DNA from: Actinomycetes bacterium
GTDB taxonomy: Bacteria; Actinomycetota; Actinomycetes; Propionibacteriales; Nocardioidaceae
Length of the DNA: 44,195 nucleotides
NCBI GenBank assembly: GCA_023396115.1
Contig: JAEWXC010000005.1
Coordinates: forward strand, 1-44,195
Direction of reading: 5' to 3'
The notes beneath the pieces are model-generated. The model made no database searches. It was given only the letters and a program-made list of their open reading frames with translations, and was not told the origin of the DNA. A program made the position numbers and the translations under genes. Position 1 is the stretch's first letter, and each line of letters starts with the position of its first letter. Below, piece by piece: positions 32,760-40,943 of the stretch.

Positions 32760-34880
32760 TCAGCGCACCTTGCCAGCGGGCACCTTCCGCACGAGCGTCC
32801 GGTACCCCGGCGCGGTCACGGTGAGGCGCACCGAGAGCTTCTTGCCCTTCAGCTTCCTGGTCAGCTTGAGCTCGGCCTTCCTCGCCTTCGCCACGGCCTT
32901 CTTGCCGGCGAACCACTGGTAGCGCACGGTCACCCGGGACGGGGTGTACCGACCGGCAGAGACCCTGACCACCTTGCCGACCTTCGGCTTGCCGCTGAGC
33001 TTCGGCTGGGTGACTACGCGCAGGGCGCCGACCGCGACGGGGGCGGTGGGCAGGCTTGCGGCCGAGCCGTCCTCGGCGCGACCGCCGGTCGCGGTGACGA
33101 CGACGCTGATCCGCTTGCCGACCAGGGCCGGGGTCAGGGCCAACCTGGAGCCGGTCTCGCCCGCCAGCGCGACGCCGTCCGCCCGCCACCGGTAGCCGAA
33201 CGACGCACCGCGAGGGCTCCACGCGCCCGGCGTCGCGGTCAGCGTGCCGCCCAGCTTCACGGCGCCGCTCACCTGCGGAGCACGCAGGGCCCGGTACTCC
33301 CCGAACCCGCGGGGCACCGCCAGGGTGAGGGAACGCGCCGGGCCGTCGAGCACCACGTCGGTCGCGTCCTCCACGTCAGCGACGGCGCCGTGGCACCAGT
33401 CGACGCTGGGGGGCGCGAAGGGCAGCTGCGGAGTCGCGAGGTCGAGCGTGCAGATCCGGAAGCGCCCGCGCGGCAGGGTGAGCTGCTCCGGCGCACCGCC
33501 GGACAGAGTCACCTGGTCGTGCACCTGCCACGAACCAGAGGCCCCACGGGTGAAGAGCCCGACGGTGACCGGCACCGGGACACCGTGCTCGTCGAGCACC
33601 TGCAGCGAGAGCTCGTTGAGCGGCTGGGCCACCAGGTCACCCACGTCGGTGGTCTGACCGGCGCGCACGGTGAACACCTGGTCGTCGTACCAACCCCGGC
33701 ACCCGACCACCGGTGTCTCGACGCCCGCAGAGGCGCAGGCCGCGAAGGTCCCGGGGGTGAGCCCCGTCGCGGTGAACTCGCCGGTGGAGGGGTCGGTCGG
33801 CACGTCCGCGGGCGACGTCAGCGGGGCCAGGCCCGCGAGCACCAGGGAGACCGATGCACCACTCACCGGGGCACCGGCCAGGTCGACGACCCGTCCGTGC
33901 ACGCGACCAGCGCGCGGGATCGGGAAGTCGATCGTGCCACCCGTCGGGAGCGGGGTCCCCAGGTTCGGTCCGCCGTAGCAGGCGGACGTGGGCACGTCGT
34001 TCCCCGCGGCGGGCCCCTGCCAGCACAGGTGGGTCCGGGACGACACGACCTGCGTCGAGAAGTGCCCCGAGGCGTCCACGGAGGCCGGCACCGTCGGCAC
34101 CGGCACGCCATCGACGTCCACGAACGTCATCAGTGATCCGTCAGCAGGGGAGCCGTCCGGCAGCGTCACCCGCCCCGACACGGTCGGGGGATCCAGCAGC
34201 GCCAGGTTCTCCACCAGCGTGCCACCCGGCGCCACGGTGCGGGGGGTCCCCTCCATCAGGGAGCTCCCCGCCGAACAGGCGAGGGACCCCGCCGGCGATC
34301 CGTCCGGCGCCGGGCGCACGGCGCAGACCCGGAACGGTCCGGGGACGGCGCCCGCGAACTGGTAGCGGCCGTCGGGTCCGGTGCTGCCACCGAGCGAGGG
34401 CTGACGGAACGGGAAGCCCTCGCCCAGCAGGACCACCTGTGCTCCCGGGACCGGGACGCCGTCGCGGGTCACCAGGCCGGTGACGGTGCTGTGCGCGGCC
34501 AGGCCCACCCGGGCGGTGACCTGCGCGCCGTCGACGACGACGGCGGGTGCCCGGCCCGGGCCGGTGGCCCCGGGTCCACACAGACGCTCGTCCGACTCGA
34601 TGGCGCAGACCCGGTAGCTGCCGGTCGGCACGCTCATCGTCGCGGTACCACCGGCGTCCGTCGTGCCGGAGCCCGCGACGACCCAACGCGACGCGGACTG
34701 GCGCAGGGCCACCACGTCCACGCCCTCCACCGAGCCGGCTCCAGTCCGGGTGACCTGCACCTCGATGCCCGGGGTCGGCTCCGCAGCGGCCGGGACGGCC
34801 ACCGCCAGTCCGGCGCCCAGCAGGGCTCCGCATGTCAGCAGTGCGCCGAGCGCTCCGCCCAGTCGAGTGCGTCCGTCCAC
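32760..34880 (-). CDS. Secreted surface protein with CnaB-type and Ig-like domains
   Basis: The product is 706 residues from GTG 34880, with GGAGG 5 bp upstream. The signal peptide core is about 8-30, with AAA before the cut. About four carboxypeptidase-regulatory/CnaB-like beta-sandwich repeats follow (patterns VSGRVTLPDGSPADG, VHGRVVDLAGAPVSGASVSL, PDGRYQFAGAVPGPFRVCA). Two Ig-like modules resembling VSGAVKLGGTLTATPGAWSP lie near 540-690, and the tail is Lys/Arg-rich. There is no LPxTG anchor or catalytic motif, so it is likely an adhesive or structural envelope protein. The 123 bp upstream to the next terminator holds no gene. Confidence 0.75.
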   Translation of the reverse strand: MDGRTRLGGALGALLTCGALLGAGLAVAVPAAAEPTPGIEVQVTRTGAGSVEGVDVVALRQSASRWVVAGSGTTDAGGTATMSVPTGSYRVCAIESDERLCGPGATGPGRAPAVVVDGAQVTARVGLAAHSTVTGLVTRDGVPVPGAQVVLLGEGFPFRQPSLGGSTGPDGRYQFAGAVPGPFRVCAVRPAPDGSPAGSLACSAGSSLMEGTPRTVAPGGTLVENLALLDPPTVSGRVTLPDGSPADGSLMTFVDVDGVPVPTVPASVDASGHFSTQVVSSRTHLCWQGPAAGNDVPTSACYGGPNLGTPLPTGGTIDFPIPRAGRVHGRVVDLAGAPVSGASVSLVLAGLAPLTSPADVPTDPSTGEFTATGLTPGTFAACASAGVETPVVGCRGWYDDQVFTVRAGQTTDVGDLVAQPLNELSLQVLDEHGVPVPVTVGLFTRGASGSWQVHDQVTLSGGAPEQLTLPRGRFRICTLDLATPQLPFAPPSVDWCHGAVADVEDATDVVLDGPARSLTLAVPRGFGEYRALRAPQVSGAVKLGGTLTATPGAWSPRGASFGYRWRADGVALAGETGSRLALTPALVGKRISVVVTATGGRAEDGSAASLPTAPVAVGALRVVTQPKLSGKPKVGKVVRVSAGRYTPSRVTVRYQWFAGKKAVAKARKAELKLTRKLKGKKLSVRLTVTAPGYRTLVRKVPAGKVR

Positions 34881-35003
34881 CGGTGCCTCCCCCTGGCCGC
34901 GCTGACGGGCTCCGTCCCCCGTCCGGGCACGCAGCCCCTGGGGTCAAGAGTGAGGTCCGGTCGGGAGACGTGGAGGCGTCTTTGGCAAACCTTGAGGAAA
35001 CGA

Positions 35004-35042
35004 CGACGACCCGGCACCGCAGGTCACGGGGCCGGGTCGTCG
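35004..35042 (-). terminator. Hairpin terminator after the desA3-like gene
   Basis: A perfect 12-bp stem (35004-35015 with 35031-35042) has a 15-base loop. It starts 13 bp beyond the desaturase stop, and on the minus strand it is followed by CGTTTCC. Confidence 0.7.
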
Positions 35043-35055
35043 GTCAGGAGCAGGC

Positions 35056-36315
35056 TCAGGCGGCGGTGGTGACGTCCTCGCGCTGGGCCTGCTTGGCGCG
35101 GCGCTCCATCTGGACCAGACGGGCCTGGGCGGCCCGGCGGACCCGCGCGCCACCGGTGCTCATCTTGTAGAGAAGCTTGAGCTGCGAGGGCAGGTTCTTG
35201 GCGTTGGTGGTCGCCATCCAGCCGTTGGGCAGCGAGAGCCGCACGACCTTGTGCCAAGCCGAGTAGACCTGCGCCACGAGCGGGGCCTCGTGGTAGTTCA
35301 GCCCGTACTCGTCGAAGAGCGCCTTCACCTTCGGGGCGACCTCGGCGTAGCGGTTGCTGGGCAGGTCGGGGAAGAGGTGGTGCTCGATCTGGTGGCTCAG
35401 GTTGCCGGTCATGATGTGCATCGCCTTGGAGCCCGAGATGTTGGCCGAGCCGAGCATCTGGCGCACGTACCACTCGCCCCGGGTCTCGTTGGCGGGGATC
35501 GCCTTCTTCTCGAAGGTCTCCACGCCCTCGGGGAAGTGACCGCACATGATCACCGAGTGCGACCACACGTTGCGCGCCATGTTGGCGATGAAGTTGGCGG
35601 CCAGGGTCGGCACGAGCGCACCGAACGGCAGCGCCAGCACGGGGTGCACCACGTAGTCCTTGGTGGCCTGGCCGCGGATCTTCTTCAGCGTCTTCTTGAC
35701 GTCGGACTTGAACTTCTCGCTGCGCTTGGCCTTGGGGATGCGCAGGTTCCGACCCAGCTCCAGGTCGTAGGCGGCGATGCCGTACTCGAAGAAGCAGGCG
35801 TTGATGAAGTTCCACAGCGGCTGGCCCAGGTACATCGGGTGCCACTTCTGGTCCTCGTCGACGCGCATGATGCCGTAGCCGAGGTCGTTGTCCTTGCCGA
35901 CGATGTTCGTGTACGTGTGGTGCACCTGGTTGTGGCTGTGCTGCCAGGCCTCCGACGGGGTGGCGTTGTCCCACTCCCACGTCGTCGAGTGGATCTTCGG
36001 GTCACGCATCCAGTCCCACTGGCCGTGCATGACGTTGTGGCCGATCTCCATGTTCTCGAGGATCTTGGCGACCGACAGGCCCACCGTGCCCAGCACCCAG
36101 GCGGGCGGGAACGCGCCGGCCAGCAGCACCGCCCGGGAGCCGAGCTCGAGCTTGCGCTGCACGTCGACGACCTTGCGGATGTACTGCGCGTCGGCCTCAC
36201 CGCGGGTGTCGATGACGTCCTGGCGGATCTTGTCCAGGCGCAGGCCGATCTGCTCGATGTCCTCCGGGGTGAGGTGGGCGATCGGGTTCTCGTCCTTGCG
36301 GGTGATGGCAGTCAT
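35056..36315 (-). CDS. desA3: Acyl-CoA fatty-acid desaturase (DesA3 type)
   Basis: The product is 419 residues. The three histidine boxes of membrane di-iron desaturases are present: HNVMH, HSHNQVHH and HQIEHHLFP, plus the motif NxxxH in GNLSH. Hydrophobic stretches lie at about 65-90 and 230-250. The protein resembles M. tuberculosis DesA3 (Rv3229c), which converts stearoyl-CoA to oleoyl-CoA with a dedicated oxidoreductase. That partner is encoded 35 bp upstream on the same strand, the same order as in mycobacteria. AAGGA lies 8 bp upstream of the ATG, and a terminator follows the stop. Confidence 0.92.
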   Translation of the reverse strand: MTAITRKDENPIAHLTPEDIEQIGLRLDKIRQDVIDTRGEADAQYIRKVVDVQRKLELGSRAVLLAGAFPPAWVLGTVGLSVAKILENMEIGHNVMHGQWDWMRDPKIHSTTWEWDNATPSEAWQHSHNQVHHTYTNIVGKDNDLGYGIMRVDEDQKWHPMYLGQPLWNFINACFFEYGIAAYDLELGRNLRIPKAKRSEKFKSDVKKTLKKIRGQATKDYVVHPVLALPFGALVPTLAANFIANMARNVWSHSVIMCGHFPEGVETFEKKAIPANETRGEWYVRQMLGSANISGSKAMHIMTGNLSHQIEHHLFPDLPSNRYAEVAPKVKALFDEYGLNYHEAPLVAQVYSAWHKVVRLSLPNGWMATTNAKNLPSQLKLLYKMSTGGARVRRAAQARLVQMERRAKQAQREDVTTAA

Positions 36316-36350
36316 CTCAACTTCCTTCGTGCTTCGGGAGGGGCGGGGGG

Positions 36351-37478
36351 TCAGTGGGTGATCTCGCACGCGCCGGCCGGCGCGGAGATGCAGGTCTGGA
36401 CGGGGATGCCGCCGCGGTCGGTCTCGCCGGGGACCGCGATGGTGACCTCGCCGTTGCGCAGGTCGCGGACCGCGCCGGAGCGCAGCGGCAGCACGCAACC
36501 CATGCAGATGCCCATCCGGCAACCGCTGGGCATCAGCACGCCGGCCTCCTCGGCGGCGTCGAGGATGGTGGTGGCGCCGTCGAGCTCGAGGTGGACGCCG
36601 GCGCCGGTGAAGTCGACGGTGCCGCCCTCGCCGGGCTCGACCATCGTCGGGCGGAACTGCTCGGTGAACAGGTCCAGGCCGCGGGCGGTGTGGTGCGCCT
36701 CGAGCGCGTCCAGCAGGCCGGCGGGGCCGCAGGCGAACGTGGTGCGCTCGGCCAGGTCGGGGACCAGGTCATCGAGGGTGTCGACGTCGAGCACGCCGTG
36801 CACGTCGTCGTAGCGGGCCAGCAGGGTGATCGCGCCGGCGTCGGCGAGCTCGCGCAGGTTGGCGATGAAGATCGAGTCGGGCTCGCTGGGCGCGACGTGC
36901 ACGACGGTGATGTCGTAGCCGGTCGAGCGGGCCGGGCGGACCACGCCGGAGTCGGTGGCGGGGAACAGGTTGCGCAGCATCCCGATCACCGGGGTGATGC
37001 CGGAGCCGGCGGTGACGAAGAGGAACTTGCCGGTGCCCTCGGGGAGGACGAACTCGCCGTCGGCCTGCTCCAGGTGGACCATCGTGCCCGGGCGGGTGCC
37101 GTGCACCAGGTGGTTGGACACCTTGCCGTCGGGGACGGCCTTCACCGTGATCGAGATCCGGCCGTCGGGGCGGGGGCCGTGGGTCAGCGAGTAGGCGCGC
37201 CACTCGCGCACCCCGTTGACGTCCACGCCGACGCGCAGGTACTGGCCGGGCACGTGGCCGGCCCAGTCGGCGCCGGGACGGATCACCAGGGTGGCGGCGT
37301 CGGCGGTCTCGGGGTGGACCTCCTCGACCCGACCCCGCAGGTCGGCGCCCGAACGCAGCGGCGCGAACAGGTCCAGGTAGTCGGCCGGGAGCAGCGGCGT
37401 GGTCGCGGCCTCGGCGAGGCGGACCAGCCGGTCGCGGACCCGGGTCCCGCGGACCGGAGGCTCGAGAGTCGTGCTCAT
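36351..37478 (-). CDS. Ferredoxin reductase / 2Fe-2S oxidoreductase partner of the desaturase
   Basis: The product is 375 residues. The N-terminal FAD-binding module (GQYLRVGVDVNGVREWRAYSLTHGP) is followed by an NAD(P)-binding module (GSGITPVIGMLRNLF; FACGPAGLLDAL). A C-terminal plant-type [2Fe-2S] ferredoxin domain (SGCRMGICMGC with a late TCISAP) completes it. The layout equals M. tuberculosis Rv3230c, which feeds electrons from NADPH to DesA3. The gene precedes desA3 by 35 bp and surely forms an operon with it. The ATG at 37478 has only a weak ribosome-binding site. The upstream region is dominated by repeats. Confidence 0.92.
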   Translation of the reverse strand: MSTTLEPPVRGTRVRDRLVRLAEAATTPLLPADYLDLFAPLRSGADLRGRVEEVHPETADAATLVIRPGADWAGHVPGQYLRVGVDVNGVREWRAYSLTHGPRPDGRISITVKAVPDGKVSNHLVHGTRPGTMVHLEQADGEFVLPEGTGKFLFVTAGSGITPVIGMLRNLFPATDSGVVRPARSTGYDITVVHVAPSEPDSIFIANLRELADAGAITLLARYDDVHGVLDVDTLDDLVPDLAERTTFACGPAGLLDALEAHHTARGLDLFTEQFRPTMVEPGEGGTVDFTGAGVHLELDGATTILDAAEEAGVLMPSGCRMGICMGCVLPLRSGAVRDLRNGEVTIAVPGETDRGGIPVQTCISAPAGACEITH

Positions 37479-37590
37479 GGCACCAGCCTGCCCGCACTCG
37501 GCGATCAATTCCTGCGCCTCTCGGGTGAATTTCCCACCCTTTTCTGTTCTCTCGAAATAGTTCCGGGATCTCGCCCCGCGCCCCCGCCGC

Positions 37591-37860
37591 TTGTAACGCG
37601 CAGTTAGTTGGTCCAACCGACTGGCATGCCGGCGCGGTCGATCCGGTGGCGGCGCGGTCGATCCGTACTGGCGCGTTCGATCGGTACTGGCGCGTTCGAG
37701 CGGTGGCGGCGCGGTCGATCCGTACTGGCGCGTTCGATCGGCGAAGAGCCGGCGGCGCCGACTTGTCACGCGCAGTTGGTCGATCCAACCGTCTGGCATG
37801 CCGGCGCGGTCGATCCGGTAGCGGCGCGGTCGAGCCGTGGCGGCGCGGTCGATCAACCAG
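37591..37860. repeat. Composite repeat region upstream of the reductase-desaturase operon
   Basis: Two levels are visible. Units of 19-20 bp with the core GGCGCG(G/T)TCGATC recur at about 37630-37740 and again at 37803-37855. A larger segment of about 65 bp starting TTGT(A/C)ACGCGCAGTT and including CTGGCATGCCGGCGCGG occurs twice, at about 37591 and 37765. No credible gene lies in the gap 37479-38040; only the first roughly 100 bp (37479-37580) look like an ordinary promoter. Confidence 0.75.
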
Positions 37861-37872
37861 GGGGCCGCTCGC

Positions 37873-38026
37873 CGCACAAGTGCCCGGTCAGGGCCACGCA
37901 AGTGCCCGGTCGGCGCCGCACAAGTGCCCGGTCAGGGCCACGCAAGTGCCCGGTCAGCGCCGCACAAGTGCCCGGTCGGCGCCGCACAAGTGCCCGGTCA
38001 GCGCCGCACAAGTGCCCGGTCGGCGC
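37873..38026 (+). repeat. Seven tandem 22-bp repeats (TGCCCGGTC family, locus C)
   Basis: Seven copies of AAGTGCCCGGTC follow each other with a 22-bp period. They alternate between a linker starting AGGG or AGCG and one starting GGCG. The array begins directly after the composite repeat and ends 15 bp before the stop of the minus-strand GNAT gene. Confidence 0.9.
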
Positions 38027-38040
38027 GACCCGGAGGCGGG

Positions 38041-39072
38041 TCAGGCGACCGGGACGTCCTTGTGCCAGGACTGGGTCACGTAGGAGGTCACCCAGCCCAT
38101 CGAGAGGTAGAGCCCGTCCGCACCGGTCGGGGAGTCGGCGTCCACCTCGAGCCCGACCCGGTTGCGGCCACGCTCGGCGGCGTCGGCGATCACGGTGTGC
38201 AGCAGGGCCTTGGCCACGCCGCGGCCGCGGGCCCGGCGGTGCACCCCGATGTACTCGACGTAGCTGCCCGGCACACCGTCGGCGTCCGGCGGGGTGACTG
38301 AGCAGACCACCGCACCGCCGGGTTCGCCGTCGACGCTGGCCAGCCACCAGTGGTCCCACCGGTGGCCCGGGTCCTCGCGGAGTCGCTGCACGAACTCGGG
38401 GAAGCTCTCGCGGTAGGAGTTGAAGTGGTCCTCGAAGGACTCCTCCAGCACCAGGTGCACGGTCTGCAGGTCCGCGGCGAGCGGCAGCGTCGTGCCGTCC
38501 CCCAGGTCCTGGGTCAGCACCGGACGCACCTCGACACCCTCGCGCGGCGCCGGGAACGCCTCGGCGGGGTCGACCGGGCGAGTCATGTTGAGCCAGGTGC
38601 GGGCGTGGTGGTGGCCGTGCGCGGCCAGCCAGGCCTGCAGGTCGGTGTCGCACTCGTCGGCGAGCATCTCCAGCCGGGTGGTCTCCACCCCACGCGCCCG
38701 CGCCACCGAGACCGCGACCTCCTGGGTCCAGCCCAGCAGCGCCAGCCCGACGGCGGGGCGGTCGGCCAGGTCCGGGTGCACGGTGAGGGTCAGGTCCGCG
38801 CGTCCGGCGGCGCGGTCGTGCACGACCGCCCACGCGACGATCCGGTCCCCGTCGAGCACCACCAGCTGGCGCCGCGTCCACGACCCGGTCCCGGCCGCGG
38901 TGGCCATCACCTGGTCGGCGTCGGGTCCACCGGTGAGCCCGCAGGCCCGGCGGCGGGCAGCCACGAGGTCGACCAGCCCGGGCACGTCCTCGGCAACCAC
39001 GGCACGGGCCTCCAGCGGCGCGGGCAGCGGTCCGGGCAGTGGCTCCGGCAGGGGAAGGTCCGTGGGCTCCAT
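38041..39072 (-). CDS. GNAT-family N-acetyltransferase, two-domain
   Basis: The product is 343 residues. The C-terminal GNAT domain is clear, with the acetyl-CoA loop RRARGRGVAKALL and the following VGLEVDADSPTGADGLYLSMGW. The N-terminal half (VVLDGDRIVAWAVV...GLALLGWTQEVAVSVARARG) looks like a degenerate second GNAT domain, as in MshD-like tandem proteins. The substrate cannot be inferred; mycothiol synthase itself would show closer motifs. The start is the ATG at 39072. It is divergent from the PucR-type regulator across 110 bp. Confidence 0.8.
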   Translation of the reverse strand: MEPTDLPLPEPLPGPLPAPLEARAVVAEDVPGLVDLVAARRRACGLTGGPDADQVMATAAGTGSWTRRQLVVLDGDRIVAWAVVHDRAAGRADLTLTVHPDLADRPAVGLALLGWTQEVAVSVARARGVETTRLEMLADECDTDLQAWLAAHGHHHARTWLNMTRPVDPAEAFPAPREGVEVRPVLTQDLGDGTTLPLAADLQTVHLVLEESFEDHFNSYRESFPEFVQRLREDPGHRWDHWWLASVDGEPGGAVVCSVTPPDADGVPGSYVEYIGVHRRARGRGVAKALLHTVIADAAERGRNRVGLEVDADSPTGADGLYLSMGWVTSYVTQSWHKDVPVA

Positions 39073-39182
39073 GGTCGACGATCTTCCCAGATGTCCGGAA
39101 CTGGCCATCGCGCGCACTTCTGGGGCGAGACGGGCCACAATGACAAGAGGAATTGTGCGGGCGAGACAACGGGGAGGTTGGC

Positions 39183-40346
39183 ATGGGCGGCGAGATCGAA
39201 CTCCGCAAGGACCTGCTCGACGGGTTGCGGCCCGTCCTGCCCCGGGTCTCGACCGCCGCTGTGCAGGCGATCATGGCCGAGGTCCCCGCCTACGACCGGG
39301 CGCTGGACGGGGTGATGGGCGAGACCATCACCAGTGCCGTGCAGATGGCCCTGGCCGGGTTCCTGCGGGTGGCGGCGCGGGGTCAGAGCAACGACGTCGC
39401 GGCCCCGCTCTCCCCCGCCCTGGAGGGCGCCTACGCCCTGGGTGCGGCGGAGTCGCGCAGCGGCCGCAGCGTCGAGGCACTGCTGGCCGCGTACCGGATC
39501 GGGGCGCGGGTGTCGTGGCGGGAGATGTCGGGCGTCGCGGTCGAGAACGGGGCGGACGCCCAGACGCTGGCGACCCTGGCCGGACTGGTCTTCGCCTACA
39601 TCGACGAGCTGTCGGCGGCCTCGGTGGCCGGCCACGCCGACGAGCAGGAGAACACCGGGCGGGTGCTGCGCCAGCGTCTGGACCGGCTCGGCCAGGCGTT
39701 GCTGCGGGGCGAACCGTCGGAGCGGCTCGAGACGTGGGTCGAGCGGGCCGAGTGGCGTCCGCCGCGCCACCTCACCGCCGTGCTGCTCCCCCCGGCCCAG
39801 GTGCGTCCGCTGCTGGCGCTGGTCGGTGACGCGTCGCTGCACCCCACCGAGGTCCCCGAGACCCACGACGACCACGCCGTGGTGCTGGTGGCCGGTCCGG
39901 GGTCTCGGTCCCGGCTCCTCGGCGCGCTGGCCGGGCGGCAGGCCGTCGTCGGCCCCACCGTGCCGTGGGCTGCGGTCTCGCGCTCGTACCGACGGGCGTT
40001 GCGCGCGCTGCGGGAGGGCCTCGTCCCCGACGAGTCGGGGGTCGTGGACACCGAGGCGCACCTGCCCCGGCTGGTCGTCACCGGGGACGCCGACGCCTGG
40101 GGCGACCTGCGCGCCGAGGCCCTCAGCCCGCTCGCGGACCTCACGCCCACGGCCCGGGCCAAGTTGGCCGCGACCCTGCGGGCATGGCTGCTGCTGCAGG
40201 GGCGACGCGACCTGGTCGCCGCGCACCTGTACGTGCACCCGCAGACGGTGCGGTACCGGATGGGGCAGCTGCGCGAACTCTTCGGCGACGCGCTGGACGA
40301 CCCGGACGCGGTGGAGTCCCTGGTGCTGGCGCTGGCGGCGGAGTGA
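39183..40346 (+). CDS. PucR/CdaR-type transcriptional regulator
   Basis: The product is 387 residues. An N-terminal helical sensor part (about 1-165, ESRSGRSVEALLAAYRIGARVSWREM) leads to a weakly conserved GGDEF-like centre. The C-terminal PucR helix-turn-helix is clear (LRAWLLLQGRRDLVAAHLYVHPQTVRYRMGQLRELFG). GGGAGG precedes the ATG by about 6 bp. This N-terminal type is widespread in actinobacteria as multi-copy regulators with unknown signals. Its target may be the divergent acetyltransferase or itself. Confidence 0.88.
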   Translation: MGGEIELRKDLLDGLRPVLPRVSTAAVQAIMAEVPAYDRALDGVMGETITSAVQMALAGFLRVAARGQSNDVAAPLSPALEGAYALGAAESRSGRSVEALLAAYRIGARVSWREMSGVAVENGADAQTLATLAGLVFAYIDELSAASVAGHADEQENTGRVLRQRLDRLGQALLRGEPSERLETWVERAEWRPPRHLTAVLLPPAQVRPLLALVGDASLHPTEVPETHDDHAVVLVAGPGSRSRLLGALAGRQAVVGPTVPWAAVSRSYRRALRALREGLVPDESGVVDTEAHLPRLVVTGDADAWGDLRAEALSPLADLTPTARAKLAATLRAWLLLQGRRDLVAAHLYVHPQTVRYRMGQLRELFGDALDDPDAVESLVLALAAE

Positions 40347-40360
40347 GCCAGTTGCTCACT
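40342..40360. terminator. Small hairpin spanning two convergent stop codons
   Basis: A 7-bp perfect stem (40342-40348 with 40354-40360) has a 5-base loop. The left arm contains the PucR-gene stop and the right arm contains the stop of the convergent lipoprotein gene. Confidence 0.5.
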
Positions 40361-40817
40361 TCTCGGGCGGCGCCGGCAACGGGTTGACCACCACGAACCA
40401 CGGCTCACCGCCGGGCGGCAGGCAGGCGAGCCAGTCCTCCCGGAGGGTGCCCCGGCCCGGCTCCAACTCTCCGCCCACACCCCTCAGCTCCTCGCCCCGA
40501 CCGAACGTGCCCAACTGCGGGATCTGCACGCGCCACTGCCCCTCGGGTTCAGCGTGCAGGCGTGACTCTGCGGGGGTGACCAGCACCCGGTCGTCGAGGG
40601 TGACGCACCCTGCCTGGTTCTCGCCCAGGGTGCCGATCACGGTCGCCTCCATCATGGCCGATCCGGGGCGGTGGTCCTCCGCCACGACCAGGGTCGGTCC
40701 AGCCGGCGACTGCCTCGCCGGACCGTCCGGGGGCGACTCCCGGGCGCACCCGCCACCGGCCACCGCGACGACGACGCAGACCGCGGCGAACCGGGCACCT
40801 GTGCTGAAGGACTGCAC
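40356..40817 (-). CDS. Small lipoprotein, unknown function
   Basis: The product is 153 residues if the GTG at 40817 is used (GTG 40820 is equally possible). A signal peptide (about 8-24) ends in a GGGC lipobox, giving lipidated Cys at about 25. The mature part is Pro/Gly/Glu-rich with two further Cys (in GCVTLDD and ACLPPGG). No known domain is recognised. It is convergent with the PucR-type gene, with 9 bp between the stops. Confidence 0.65.
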   Translation of the reverse strand: MQSFSTGARFAAVCVVVAVAGGGCARESPPDGPARQSPAGPTLVVAEDHRPGSAMMEATVIGTLGENQAGCVTLDDRVLVTPAESRLHAEPEGQWRVQIPQLGTFGRGEELRGVGGELEPGRGTLREDWLACLPPGGEPWFVVVNPLPAPPEK

Positions 40818-40943
40818 CACCCCACACCCCCTGGACCCGGCCGACTCATCGCATCGTCGCACGGCGAGGGAGTTGCCGCCGCGAACCCACGAGATCCCCT
40901 CGCGGGACTCGTCAGAGGCTCGTGTCGCGACGGTGGGGAGGCG

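Noticed and set aside
37873..38026. Possible CRISPR array
   Set aside because: The whole 22-bp period is repeated. There are no unique spacers of 25-40 bp and no cas genes.
37608..38301. Open frames across the repeat arrays before the desaturase operon
   Set aside because: Their products are direct translations of tandem repeats with no domain, no ribosome-binding site and overlap with the GNAT gene.
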